Source: Pampus argenteus | Lineage: Eukaryota; Chordata; Actinopteri; Scombriformes; Stromateidae | DNA length: 64,000 nt | Direction: 5' to 3' | Assembly: GCA_036937835.1 (NCBI GenBank) | Contig: CM072877.1 | Span: 19,873,001 to 19,937,000 of the forward strand | Part shown: positions 24,111 to 35,764 of the stretch, one piece after another | Layout of the letters: every line of letters starts with the position of its first letter | Position numbering within the stretch: the first letter of the stretch is position 1 | Translations under genes and position numbers: made by a program | Notes under the pieces: generated by a model | Databases searched by the model: none | The model's input: only the letters and a program-made list of their open reading frames with translations | What the model was told of the DNA's origin: nothing

Positions 24111-24649
24111 GTGAGGAGCTTTGAAAGACTAAAAACTAATGATGGAGGGTTATAATAGGTTATTTAATATTCACAGCAATCATTTGGTGGATCATGATGA
24201 TGTACAGTTTGCTATCATGACAAACACATAAAATATATACATTTATAAAGCTTGTCAATAAGAACTGCTCTAAAACAGGTAAAGTACCAACTTATTCTTA
24301 TATGACATATCTGTTCTGCAGGTATGTCACTAAAATATTCAGAGTCTGTGTTGCACACATTTAAAATAACTGCAATGATGCAGAAGATATTCATGTTCTG
24401 AACTTTACATGGTGCTGGATTCATGCAGATCTTTGACTTGTTAATCTTTATTATTGGTACTTTTACTTAATATTTCTTCCAACACTGATGTTTGCATGAA
24501 GCATCTGTTGCATATGAATTATTTTCTGCTCATGTTCATCCCCTTTTCTATCTCTCTCTCTTCCCTATCTTTCCTCACCTCATTGTCCTTCGCCTTTTCT
24601 TCCACACCCCCTCCCCCCTCTCCCCTCCTCCTCACCTCTCTGTGCTCAG
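24111..24649 (+). other. gfra2 last intron, 539 bp
   Basis: Non-coding, ending in a long pyrimidine-rich run (about 24540-24648). If retained, the frame stops at 24153-24155. Confidence 0.75.
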
Positions 24650-24799
24650 GCTCTATTGGCCCAGGGGTCAATAGACTCTCAGGACTCTGCAGGACCCAAG
24701 AGCAGCAGCAGCAGCAGGCAATCAGCTCCCCTCCTCCTCCGCATCTCTGTGACTGTGTGTGTGCCCACGCTGGCAGCATTTCTACTCTATATCTCATAA
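24650..24799 (+). CDS. gfra2: gfra2 terminal coding exon: Ser run and GPI-anchor signal
   Basis: Terminal exon of 49 codons plus TAA (24797-24799), entered in phase 0 after acceptor GTGCTCAG and a pyrimidine tract of roughly 100 nt. It begins ALLAQGSIDSQDSAGPK, has five Ser residues from AGC repeats (24701-24715), then RQSAPLLLRISVTVC and VPTLAAFLLYIS at the end. This layout, with small residues, a short basic/polar spacer and a hydrophobic C-terminus of about 20 residues, fits a GPI-attachment signal and parallels human GFRA2, which ends GPSRARPSAALTVLSVLMLKLAL in function though not in detail. The cleavage site is probably in the DSAG/Ser region. The frame continues exactly from the earlier exons, which is why I prefer it over a weaker candidate near 34280. 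Confidence 0.85.
   Translation, partial: ALLAQGSIDSQDSAGPKSSSSSRQSAPLLLRISVTVCVPTLAAFLLYIS
24701..24715 (+). repeat. AGC trinucleotide run coding for five Ser
   Basis: Five tandem AGC codons in the terminal gfra2 exon just before the hydrophobic tail. Likely to vary in length between individuals. Confidence 0.8.
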
Positions 24800-25642
24800 A
24801 TGTGAACACATATACATACATACACACCCACACACGCCCACACACATTCACACTCACTCGTAAATGGCAAGACCCAGAGAAAGTCATGTGACATGGGAAA
24901 ATGTCAAGAAACAGACATCCAAACATCAACAACAATGGCCCTGAGAGGAGGGAAAGTCTTCTGGAGGACGCTCAGATTCACCGTCCCTCTCCATCACACA
25001 CACTCAGACAACGAAGGAGGAGAGCGGAAGAAGAAGACGTGCGTTTAGAGACAGAAAGACTTTCGGGATGTTATGACTTCATTTCCAGCGTTTCTGGAGG
25101 GTTTGTGTGCTTTTTGTGTGCAGCCCGGCTAGGACTCATCCCCTCCAGCTTTTTTTGGGATCTGAGACAGCTGGTCTGAAAACTCACAGACTTTGGCTCA
25201 AGCACAAAACCACACACACACATACACACACCGAACACACACACACCGAACACACACACTCGGACAACAAGTCTTAATATTGAGTGAGAGAGACGATGAC
25301 AGATGGGACAGATCCTTCCACGGTGTTTGTCAGCTCAATTTATCACTCCCTTGGACCTCTCTTGCGGCAACAAATCTATACTATATACATACAAACACAC
25401 ACACACACACATATACACTCACTGTTGCCCTCCCCCTAGACCTCGTTAGCAGAAACAGGCAAACAGGGTCCCTACATGGAGACTAACACTCATGCTGTAC
25501 ACCAGTGTGCTTTTTGCAGGTCTTTATCTTAATTTTCTTGTCGACATTCTGTAAAAACTTCATTTATTGTAGAATAATGAAAAAAAAGTCCATTTAATGG
25601 AGTCTCAGTGGAAGAGTGTATATTTCACATACTGTAAGTGTA

Positions 25643-25675
<33 letters not shown>

Positions 25676-25995
25676 TTTCTTTACGTGAGTGTGTTTGTTG
25701 GGGAGAGTGTGTGTTTTTGCATGAGTGTCTGTGACTGAATGTGTGTGTGTGTGTGTAAGCAAAAAACAAAAAAACACTGAATGTTAAAGTGTGAAAACGC
25801 ATCACTGCTGAAAACTTAGTGTTGAAATTGAAATATTTCAGTTTGAAAACCATCTAACTAAATATCTGTGTGGTTTGAATTTCCCTCTTGGAAAAGTCTG
25901 GTAGGTTATTTGTTTATTAGTAATGAACACAATACTGACATATCATCAGCTTTTATATTGATATGTTCAACTTGTTAGCGAACAGTTACTGATAT

Positions 25996-26050
25996 CATCA
26001 TCAAGTCCAATATTCGCTCTCTGTCAGTGTTTCTGCTCTCTACAAACCTC
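25996..26050 (+). repeat. dispersed repeat fragment, GTCCAATATTC family, second copy
   Basis: AAGTCCAATATTCGCT and CAGTGTTTCTGCTCTCTACA match the copy at 14300. It lies in the presumed 3' UTR of gfra2. Confidence 0.6.
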
Positions 26051-26816
26051 TGTAGGTTCATCAATACGAGACCAACACATTAACATTGACAGATCATATA
26101 TTGGTATTAAAGATTATATAAACATAAAGAGTAAGTACAGCACAAAAAGCTGGAAAAGAAATATCCAACATACTCTAAAAATATTCAAATAGCTCAAACT
26201 CAACTGATCATTTCCAGTTATAAAGATCCATAATTCATGTCATAAAATCATGTTGATTGATTTGGATTGATGAAATTCACCAGAAGACACCAGAACATCT
26301 GGATTATCAACGGTAATCAATCAAAACAGAAGAATTTTCAATATGAATTTGTGATCAAAAAAACAAAACACAGATTAAATGTTTCAGTTAATTTACTGAT
26401 GTGTGTATTGTATTTAAATCTCAACATTAACCGTTCAGCAGTGCTTAAATGACACATATACGTTTTCAGTTGCTTATAACATTCATCATTTTGGCCTTTT
26501 TTTTGCTTCCATAGATGTGTTTAACCTCTCTGTGTGTGTGTGTGTGTGTGTCTGGGTTCTTCAGTGTGTACATTACCTCTGGCCACTCTGTGCAGTATTT
26601 TTTATGTTTCATAGATGCTACCAGGATGTTGAACATGAACATCTGGCCTGTTGTGCTGTACAGTGACCATCAGGTCTGTGGTTTCAGTGGGTCATCACCT
26701 CCTTGCCCTCCATCAGCTGGAAGGAAAAGAGAGATCAGTTTCTGTGACTATGGTGTGGCCTTACTTTACTGTTCTTTCTTACATACTTGACATAATGATT
26801 ATTATTGCCAGAAAAA

Positions 26817-26829
26817 AATAAAAAATAAA
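26817..26829 (+). promoter_or_regulatory. candidate poly(A) signal pair
   Basis: Two overlapping-region AATAAA hexamers lie about 2 kb after the gfra2 stop. They are the first canonical hexamers found downstream of it. The region is A-rich, so they could also be chance. Confidence 0.3.
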
Positions 26830-27599
26830 ATGTCAGTTCGTCCAGTATCGACATTTAGTGTAAACATGATTCCTGTTGATTCTGTTGACCTCTTGACCTT
26901 TTCAGAGAAAAGTTTGAATCTGAACAAAATTTTATGGCAAGATATCTTAAAATCAATCAATTTTAGAGGAGCAACCTACACGTTTATGGTGACTCCTAAT
27001 CTAAAACAATATGCTCCAGATTAAGTGAATTACTAAACTCATAGGACTCACACTCCATAGTGATTGAACCCTTCCCATTTGGGACACTATCTTGCACCAT
27101 TTGGCTAAAATGTGAAATGTGTCACAAGAAGGTCAAATTAAATAAGATTTTTTTGTTTTGTTTGATATTCTGTTGATAATTATGTCTAAATGTCCAAATT
27201 TTATGGCTAAAATTTCACATTTTATTCCAGAAATGTCAAAATCTAAATCAAAGGTTGCAATGAAAATTACTAAATTCATTCATACTCCCCACAAGTTGAA
27301 CCCTTTTTTTTACTTTCAGACACTCCACAAATGAGGATTTTGAAGTAGATCAGAGGTCCCAGAGGATATGTAGACTCAAAGATCTTCACAGACATGATAT
27401 TTTAGAGTAGAGTGAAAGATTGCCTTTAAATTTTGATATGTGAACACATTCAATCTCTGGGGAGCATGATCAAATCGAGAGATAATATAAATATAATTGT
27501 CTGAGAAAATGTACTGAGGTACCAAGGTATCAGTTTTGGGCAGTAAATATCACAAATTCTGTTTAATCAGTATTTATTTAAACAGTCTTGACACACTGT

Positions 27600-27737
27600 A
27601 AAATTTCTAATCTAAAAGGAACAAGCTAGTATCATCAGCATACAGTAAGAGAAACAAAGATGAAGATGCTGTCCAAGTCATTAATGTAAACGGAGGATGA
27701 AAAGGGGTCCAAGAACAGAGCCTGTGGGCACCACAGT
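27600..27737 (-). pseudogene. LINE reverse-transcriptase relic
   Basis: On the minus strand 27700-27734 reads VPTGSVLGPL, then after frameshifts YINDL, and 27628-27645 reads LYADDT. These are the PQGSVLGP...YINDL and YADD catalytic motifs of non-LTR retrotransposon reverse transcriptases, in the right order and spacing for a shrunken copy. Stops and frame changes interrupt it, so it is dead. The rest of the element was not found. The catalytic YADD is still readable. Clade not assigned; L2, Rex or CR1-like are possible. Confidence 0.75.
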
Positions 27738-29264
27738 AATAGCAGAAGTCCATCTATTTACATTTACAGTGTTTCTGATTAGTACAAATAAATAAATAAA
27801 AATAAACAAATCTTAATCTGACCCCCAGGTTGGGAGACATTGCTCTAGTGCCAGGAAGGAAGAAAAATGTTTTCACTATATTTTTTTTTTGTCCAGTACT
27901 TTCATTTGTTCAATTGTAATGAGCTTTACAGCATCTGGAGACTGCTAGCAGGGCTCCACATCAACTTATAATTATGTGAAACAGAGAAGAGAGAAACGAG
28001 TAGATGAATGGAGGGAAAAGGTAAAAGTGAGGTTGTAAATTTGCTGGTATATTTGTAAACTTTAACAGCGCTACAGCAGTGTAACTGAAATATGTGTCTG
28101 GAGATCTGAATTAAAGTAACATCTGTAACAAACTTTCTGGACTTTTCTGTGTGTGTATGTTAATATTGTATTAATTTATATTAATAGTTTTTGTTTTAGT
28201 TTTTATTTTCATTTCCGTGTCATGGCAAACAGAAGACACTTTGGTAATAGCTCTATATGCAAGAACGTGGAACAAGAAAAGAAAAACAAACAAAACAAAA
28301 TCAAATGTTTACAGAAAATATCTAATATCTACATCTACCAACCGCATTAGACAGTGATCAGGCTTTACACAACCATTTACATGACACTGACTTGACTTTA
28401 ACATCATGACATGTATGTAGGATTTCTTTCTTTTTCCAGAAACATGTTTATATTTTAATAGTCTCAGGTGTTTTTGTCGGTCGGTTACATTAAAGGTTTT
28501 TAATGCCTCCTCTGCAACTTTTCATTTAACTCCAGGTGTAAAGTGAGGACCACTCCAGCCCTAATGTACCCAAAAAACTGAGTAAAACTGAGTAAGAGGC
28601 TTTTAAAATGTGACCTCTGACTCGATTTTTTGTTCCATATATCTGGGTTTTTTTCCACTGCATGACCGAGAGGGTTGAATAAGTTATGAGTGATTCACGA
28701 CTCTTCTGCAGCCAGGAACATGTTGTTGATACTGATGCTGATTAAAACCTGTATATAGTCCCAGACTGACAGATTTGTGAGAAGACACAAAGACAGGCGG
28801 GGCTGTTTTTGACAACCAGGCATCAAAAGGACAACTAAATAAAAATAATAAAATGACTGGCCGTACATGTGTGTGGGTGTGCGTCTGCATTTTCCAGCTC
28901 CTATCTCTCTGTTTTCATACAGCTCTGTCACTGCCATCCATTTACATCCCCTCCTCTCTATTTCTAGGCATCACTCTGTCTAATCCGCACACTTATTCCC
29001 TCAGTTTGATTCTGACGACACTGATAACAGGTTGTGTGAAATCATTCTCTATCCATCCATCTCCATTTCCTCTGTTTCCACACCGAATGCCTCTGTCACA
29101 TCTGCTTCATCCTCGTTTACGTCTCCATTTATGCAATCTCTCTGCCTGCACCTTTTCCTCATCACTTTGTCTATCCCACTGATTATTCTCTCATGACTCA
29201 CTTTGCTTTACTGCTTTCTTCTATTCTGTTTTTAGCCACGACTATTATGGAAATGGAAATGTCT

Positions 29265-29430
29265 GTCAGTCTGTTCGTCCAGATTGGATGGATCATGAAT
29301 TTTACAAACATTCATGTTCTCCAGAGGATGAATCCTTCTGACTCTGTACTGACTACAGAGTGAAATATCTCGATAGCTATTTGATCGATTGATATTCAAG
29401 GTTTCCAGAGGAGAAATTCTCCTGACTTTT
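29265..29430 (+). mobile_element. dispersed repeat with ATTCATGTTCTCCAGAGGATG
   Basis: Contains ATTCATGTTCTCCAGAGGATG-like sequence followed by AATCCTTCTGACTC and AAATATCTCGATAGC, the motif set of an abundant fish interspersed repeat. Fragments also appear near 33590 and 47040. Confidence 0.5.
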
Positions 29431-30581
29431 CAGAAGGTGTAAATGCAATAAGGAAAAATGATGAATGACAGGTTTCTTCGACCATTTGTTGACTAGTCTG
29501 ACAGCCCCGCCCACCTTATTTGCATATTGAGATCTGATCACAATATGGGCACAGCTGAGAAAATGAGAACACATTTTAATACCAGGTGTACAAAGACCCA
29601 TGAATCATTATTCAGATACAGATCACATGTTGGAAATCGGGTCTTTTTTGATAAGGGGCTCTATTTTTAACCTGACAGTTTAATATTGTCCTGCTCTTGA
29701 AATTTAATGGCAGCAGAGGCACAAACTCTGATGAGCTTCATTGAAATGAAGCAGCACTTCATGGTTTGTTTTTGACACAGAGAAAAAAAAAGTAATTGAA
29801 AATAACTAAAAATCAGAACATATTCTAAATGTTTAAATGTAATAATGGTTGTTTATTCAGTATTGTTCATTGATGAGCTGTAGATGTGTTCACCTCATTG
29901 TAAGAAAACGTCTGTCTCAATGTTGTCCTCGTGTCCACGTGATAGTTTTGTTGATTTCTTTGCTTTGGTACCGGCGGACCCATACTGCGCTGCCATGTTC
30001 AAACATGATCATAATAACATAAATCACATTTTTACAAAGAGTGTTGAAGCACAGCGAGAGGATTCACTCATCAGCACTTCTGCATTGTGTTTGTCTCATG
30101 AGGCTCCTGGTCCTCAGTGCATTAAGGGGCCATTGACTAAAATAACAGCAGGACTTTTTATCCTGCAGTCGTCCCCTCTTGTCCTGCAGTAGTGTCCAGG
30201 TTGGTCGTGAGCATAGTAAGAGTCTAACTATGTTGGACATTTACTGTAATGATTAATGTCAGCTGGGCTTGCAGCGACAGTGTTACTGCTCCACCTCGTT
30301 TCCATCAGGACGCAGTGATCAGAGAGGGACTGGGGAAGAAGCCATAATCAGCCACCAGATGAGGTTAGGTGAGTGCGGGCGAGGCTGCAGGGAGGAGGTC
30401 TGGGCTGCGGTTAATGAGACCTGACACACCCCACACACGGCCCACCTCCAAACACTATAACGAGGTTTAAATCTGTGTGAAAAGAGAGCCAGCGTTGGTA
30501 AAGATCTCTCCTCTGACTCATGTAGTGAGTATTCAGGGCCTGCAGCCCGGCTGGTAGCCTTTAGCTTTCACACATGTTTAT

Positions 30582-30586
30582 TTGTG

Positions 30587-30632
<46 letters not shown>
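30582..30632 (+). repeat. (TG)n(AG)n microsatellite
   Basis: TG run passing into a short AG run. Confidence 0.97.
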
Positions 30633-30633
<1 letters not shown>

Positions 30634-33289
30634 AACAACCTTTTTAAAATCATTTAAAAAGGCAAATCCCCACTCATGTCATTGTGCCTCTGCAGTCACG
30701 GTCCTGCGTGTGTTTGCTGTGGGACTTTGTGACCTTGTGAAAACGAGACCTTCAGTTTGAGGACACTCAGTAACGACCTTGAGGACTCGTTAAAGTCACG
30801 TTAAAGTAAAACACACGATTAATAACGTCAGTGTGAGCAGCTCAGTGCCTGTACCGGTATGTATGTAATATCTGTGACACACAAGGGACAGTCTGCTGTC
30901 TCCGCTGTCACTATAGCAACAAGTGTGTGTACTTATGTGCGTGTGTGTGTGTTGGGGGATGTAATTATGAAACAACAGCAAGAGAGGGAGGGCAGAGGTG
31001 CTTGGAAAGGCAGACAGGATTAAAAAGCAGAAGAGTGACACGGCAGTCGTGCAAAGAGAACATTTAAACGTCCATCTTCCTGTTTCTGCCTCATTAAGTC
31101 TCCATCAGATGGGTCACATCTGTCCATCTGTCTGCAGCGTCCTCTGTGCTCTGCATGGTGTGATGTGCCAATCAGAGAGGCAATCAAAAGCTGCAGCACA
31201 AATATGTATATGCAGGAAGGAAATATGTGGAAATCCTCCAATGGGATTACACAAACACATATAAATATAGACACTTGTGAAGGCATGTTGAATATGTTCA
31301 GTCTGTCCATCCAGCAAAGAGCAACATGTTTCCTCCACTAATGTCCATATTAGCACGGCATTGTTCATGTGTCTAAGTGTGCCAGATATGATAATTAACA
31401 TATCTGTATCTTAATTAACATTTTCCCATGATGTTACTAGAAAAATAAAAAATAAAAATCTGCTCCAATGAGACAGGATTAGTGTTTAAAGGATCAGTCT
31501 GACAATTTCCTAAATTAGTTTTTTTTCAAATCTCAGTGTAGCTCTACTGCTTGAATATAAACTTAATTGCTCCTGTAGGTAAATTGTATTAATACATTTT
31601 TATTATCTTTTTAATTCTCATTGGCATTAATTGCTTTTTATCAGCTTGTCAGTAATCTGAACTGCACTGTATGAAAGGTGCTATAAAAATAATTTGATTG
31701 ACTGACTGACTAAAATGTACTGTACACATCATGGTGGTCTTATAAAGGTCTTCTTCAGATTTGAGGTCATCAGATGTACTTTGAATTCATAACTGATGAG
31801 ACAAACATTTTGCTTACATAGAATAACACACGATTGGCAAAACTCAAAATAAAATAAGGCAATTTAAGTATAAAAAAGGTCACAGATTGTACAATTGGTG
31901 ATTAAATGAATCACTTCAAGAAATGACACATATCAAGTTAATTAGTGCTCTCTGCGTCTGTAGGTCACCTGGTTAGTGACCCGCTGACTTCCTCACACAC
32001 AATCACAATCAGAGCAAAATGTCTGATTAGCTCTTTCATATTGATGTTACTCACTGCAGGTTTTCTGTATCATTCAGTACATTTTACCTTTGAGGACATC
32101 AAATGTGAATTTGTGTTTTATAACAACACGTTGCTGCTGTTGACACTGTGAAATTGGAAAGGAGGATGTGAGAGGTGGCAGCAGGGATTAACAGGTTGGA
32201 AATAGCAACTAGACAGAAATGAGGTGGAAAAAAAAGCATTCCTGAACATTAAATTACATAAACAACCATAACTACCTGAGCAAAATGAAACTGTAAAGAC
32301 AGACAATCAGCGAGGAGAAACACTGCAGCGGCAGAGCAATGAAAGCACTCATCATAGCAGACACACACGTATACACACACACATGTGCTGCCAGAGCAGT
32401 CCACTTATTTCAGCTGACACGTGTGAAACGTGGCTGGAGGAACGTTGTCGTTTATATATAAAAAGAAAAAGGAGAGTGAGAGACATGACATATTACGCAC
32501 TGAGCACTTGGTGTGGGAGCAGCTCCTAAAAATAACCAGAGTAAATGAAAGCTTTGAAATATAAAATATGCTAAAGGTACGTGGTGAAACGTGGAGAGCA
32601 GGAGAGCGTGTGTGTTTCTGTAACCACTGCTGCAGTCGGGCTCGGTATCTGTGTGGCCGAGACCTGCAGAATTAGTCAGGTGTTAATGAGACAGGCCAGG
32701 ATCCTCAGGAGGTGACCCGTCTTAACACGGAGCACCAGACCCAGATCCTCTCTGTCTGAAGGGCAGTGCAGGAACTGTTAAGTACCTGAGAGAGCTGTAC
32801 AGGAGGATTTAGTGTGGGAATAACAGGGTCAGTGACAAAGACTGAAGAGAGTCCTCCACAGATTTAGCATTTCGCTCCAGAAACACCATCAGACTCTTGA
32901 TGAACCAGAGATATCGTCTGTCGTAGGTAATTCACCTCCTGCACTTGACTTCAATAAGGAAAGAAACACTTTCTCAGTACAGTATTGTCACACTTTCTTT
33001 AATGCTCAAAGCACAAGCTGCTGCAGAGGAGTGAGTCTCAAGTGATGCTCCTTCTGTTTCACACCAACCTCCAGGAGTTGATGGTTCGACCCATACAGAC
33101 ACGGTACGATTTGTTTCAGAATAAACAGATTAAACATACTGTTGAGACACATAAACAAGGTTTCTATGGTTGTCACTGTCTGTCAGAAGTTCACACAACG
33201 AAGCAGCATGAACTGAAAGTTCGGTTTAAGACAGGAGTGTGTTGTTCACCTCATATGGGAAATGACGGGAAAGATTAATATGTCTGTAT

Positions 33290-33350
33290 GTGTGTGTCTG
33301 TGTGTGTGTGTGTGTGGGGGGGGGGGTGGGGGGGTGGGGGGGTGGGGGGG
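33290..33350 (+). repeat. (TG)n followed by a G-quadruplex run
   Basis: A TG repeat runs straight into four G tracts at 33316-33350 with the pattern G11-T-G7-T-G7-T-G7. A C-rich stretch follows at 33356-33367. Confidence 0.95.
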
Positions 33351-33904
33351 TTGATCCCCTCCCCCCACCATTAGTTTATCTTTGCATAAAGGCTGCAAGC
33401 AGGAAATCTAGTGTACCAGAACCTCTAAAGCTCACTGATTATCACAATAATTCACACTGGTTTAATCTGTACAAAGTGTAAAAGTTGTTGTTTTATGGGA
33501 GGTTATTGTTAATTTTAGTTGTATTTAGTCATAAAATATTGGATGAACAAATATCAGAGGATCAACAAAATGAACACAATAAATACAAATAGTTGTTGAG
33601 ATATTTGAGTCTGTGTAGTTTCACCTTTTTGCTGCAACTTTGCCTCATGCCAGGATTTTTTTTTCCTGTTGAATTCATACAGAATAAGGTACATGATGCA
33701 AGAGTTTATAAATACAGTGTAAAATATTGATTCTGAATACAGACATTTTAATCTTGCAGGTGTGATGAGTTCATTATTTTGCTTGATTAAATATTTGGAA
33801 GGATATTTCCAGAACCACCTCCGGCAGCATTTTTAATCTGCACATTCTCTTTAATTTTTTGGAAGCTGCACCTTTTGGTTTCTGATAATTAGACAGAAAA
33901 AAAC

Positions 33905-33908
<4 letters not shown>

Positions 33909-33958
<50 letters not shown>
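33909..33958 (+). repeat. (GT)25 microsatellite
   Basis: Uninterrupted GT repeat. Confidence 0.98.
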
Positions 33959-33961
<3 letters not shown>

Positions 33962-35010
33962 ATAGAGAAACAGTGTGTTCTGTACAGTATTTTTTTTCTT
34001 GTTCAGCTGCTCATTGATTAGAGCCGTGAGTGTGTGGACGCAACAAATCCAATGCTTCCCCGAGTCCTCCATCGATACAGACACACTCCAGTGACCACAA
34101 TCATTACTCGGGGAAACAAGAAAGTTTATGCTCTTGCAGCGGCTGAGGCTGCACTTACAGTATTACTATTGGCTGAGTGGATAAGTGTGTGGAACAGCGG
34201 TGCTCTTCTTTCTTTTTATCCTACTTTGTTCTTTTTCATTTCCCCTCATCCTTCATTTTTCTCTCCTCTTTGGATGCAGACATCAAGGCCGACTTTATAC
34301 CTTCCACTGCCTTTGCTTCAGGACAGGTAACATCTTTGTGCTGTTCAAAAGTGACATTTTCTACAAAGGACAAGAAAGGAAAATAAAAATACCAAGCGAC
34401 AGACTCTCGTCATCCAATGTGCTGATAATTTTAATGCCTTTGTTTCCGGAGGTGTAATCTGTCTGCCCCTCTTTGTACATTCAAAGTGAATCTTGTTGCT
34501 CTTTGAGTGGTGTTATCACTGTGATAAGTTGCTGTGTTTAAAAGGTGGCACTATCAGCTGAATCTGTAGTACTGGAAGAAAAGAATGAGAGAATCCGTCA
34601 CCCACATGATACACATCTGCTGGATAAGAGCAAAGTGAGAAAGAAACTGAGTCAGGAAGGAGAAAACATTATGAGTGGGAAGAAGAGAAAGTGGTAGAGA
34701 GAAAGAGAGAAAACATTTTACAATGAACAAAATGCACAAAACTGACTTAATGTTTCCAAATGAAGACCACATTTCTCCCAAAGCCCACTGCTGCCTGACA
34801 TTAAGAGGCTGTTGTCCCTGTACTGTCTATAAGATGCTGCTCCACATCTTTGTTATCTGACTGAGTCTGTAAATCTTTAACACCATATGCAACCTCAGTA
34901 AACTTTTTTACTTTGTTTACCTGGAGGTGTGTACTGTAAACCCTGCATATTCCCAGACTATATCTCTCTGTTCTCCGAATCCACAAAATATCTTAGAGTA
35001 TTTAAACACG

Positions 35011-35764
35011 CCCCTCCAGCTGCTGTCAATCAAACACAGACACCAACACGCCCCTCCAGCTGCTGTCAATCAAACACAGACACCAACACGCCCCTCCAGC
35101 TGCTATCAATCAAACACAGACACCAAAACGCCCCTCCAGCTGCTATCAATCAAACACAGACACCAACACGCCCCTCCAGCTGCTGTCAATCAAACACAGA
35201 CACCAACACGCCCCTCCAGCTGCTGTCAATCAAACACAGACACCAACACGCCCCTCCAGCTGCTGTCAATCAAACACAGACACCAACACACGCCTTCAGC
35301 TGCTATCAATCAAACACAGACACCAACACACGCCTTCAGTTGCTATCAATCAAACACAGACACCAACACGCCCCTCCAGCTGCTATCAATCAAACACAGA
35401 CACCAAAACGCCCCTCCAGCTGCTATCAATCAAACACAGACACCAAAACGCCCCTCCAGCTGCTATCAATCAAACACAGACACCAACACGCCCCTCCAGC
35501 TGCTGTCAATCAAACACAGACACCAACACGCCCCTCCAGCTGCTGTCAATCAAACACAGACACCAACACGCCCCTCCAGCTGCTATCAATCAAACACAGA
35601 CACCAACACGCCCCTCCAGCTGCTGTCAATCAAACACAGACACCAACACGTCCCTCCAGCTGCTGTCAATCAAACACAGACACCAACACGCCCCTCCAGC
35701 TGCTGTCAATCAAACACAGACACCAACACACGCCTTCAGTTGCTATCAATCAAACACAGACACA
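35011..35764 (+). repeat. 40-bp minisatellite, about 19 copies
   Basis: Tandem array with a 40-bp unit that starts CCCCTCCAGCTGCTGTCAAT and ends CACCAACACG. Copies differ by a few recurring variants: TGTCAAT or TATCAAT, CCAACACG or CCAAAACG, and an ACACGCCTTCAG form in three copies. The long forward open frames here (about 320-350 codons in two frames) are products of the array, whose unit happens to lack stops, and not genes. Confidence 0.97.

Larger units (their letters stand above)
1942..24799 (+). other. gfra2: gfra2 gene locus, 3' eight coding exons (5' end outside window)
   Basis: GDNF-family receptor alpha gene, most like GFRA2. These are GPI-anchored surface proteins that bind a GDNF-family ligand (neurturin for GFRA2) and present it to the RET tyrosine kinase. 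Eight exons with AG acceptors and GT donors join in compatible phases (entry phase 1, then 1, 0, 2, 1, 1, 0, 0) to give about 366 residues and a stop; human GFRA2 has 464 residues, so roughly the first hundred are missing upstream. Introns are about 7.1 kb, 0.6 kb, 7.6 kb, 0.6 kb, 2.2 kb, 3.1 kb and 0.5 kb. GFRA2 is preferred over GFRA1 or GFRA4 because of EEFYETSPYEP, DQACAERRR, SRLADFH, TVTSCP and WCSCRG. Teleosts often have two gfra2 copies and I cannot say which this is; gfra4 is the main alternative. Confidence 0.85.
24800..26829 (+). other. gfra2: probable gfra2 3' untranslated region
   Basis: Sequence from the stop codon to the first canonical poly(A) signals I can find, two AATAAA hexamers at 26817-26822 and 26824-26829. 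It includes CA/GT repeats at 25209-25262, 25645-25674, 25739-25757 and 26530-26551 and a dispersed-repeat fragment near 26000. No open frame of note. The true 3' end could be earlier, using an ATTAAA variant near 26105, or later, so this is a guess at the extent. Confidence 0.35.
26830..35010. other. gene-free interval with repeat relics
   Basis: No supported coding exon. Contains the LINE relic at 27.6 kb, interspersed repeat near 29.3 kb, a low-repeat GC-richer stretch at 30240-30440, and the G-rich run at 33.3 kb. An acceptor-like site before 34280 followed by a short frame to TAA was examined and not accepted as an exon. Confidence 0.65.

Noticed and set aside
33083..33100. GGTTCGACCC, a tRNA B-box-like motif
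   Set aside because: No A box or cloverleaf could be drawn around it, so no tRNA or SINE head is claimed.
34280..34330. Possible last gfra2 exon (TSRPTLYLPLPLLQDR then stop)
   Set aside because: It has a good acceptor and the right phase, but the hydrophobic tail is too short for a GPI signal, and the exon at 24650 is nearer and complete.
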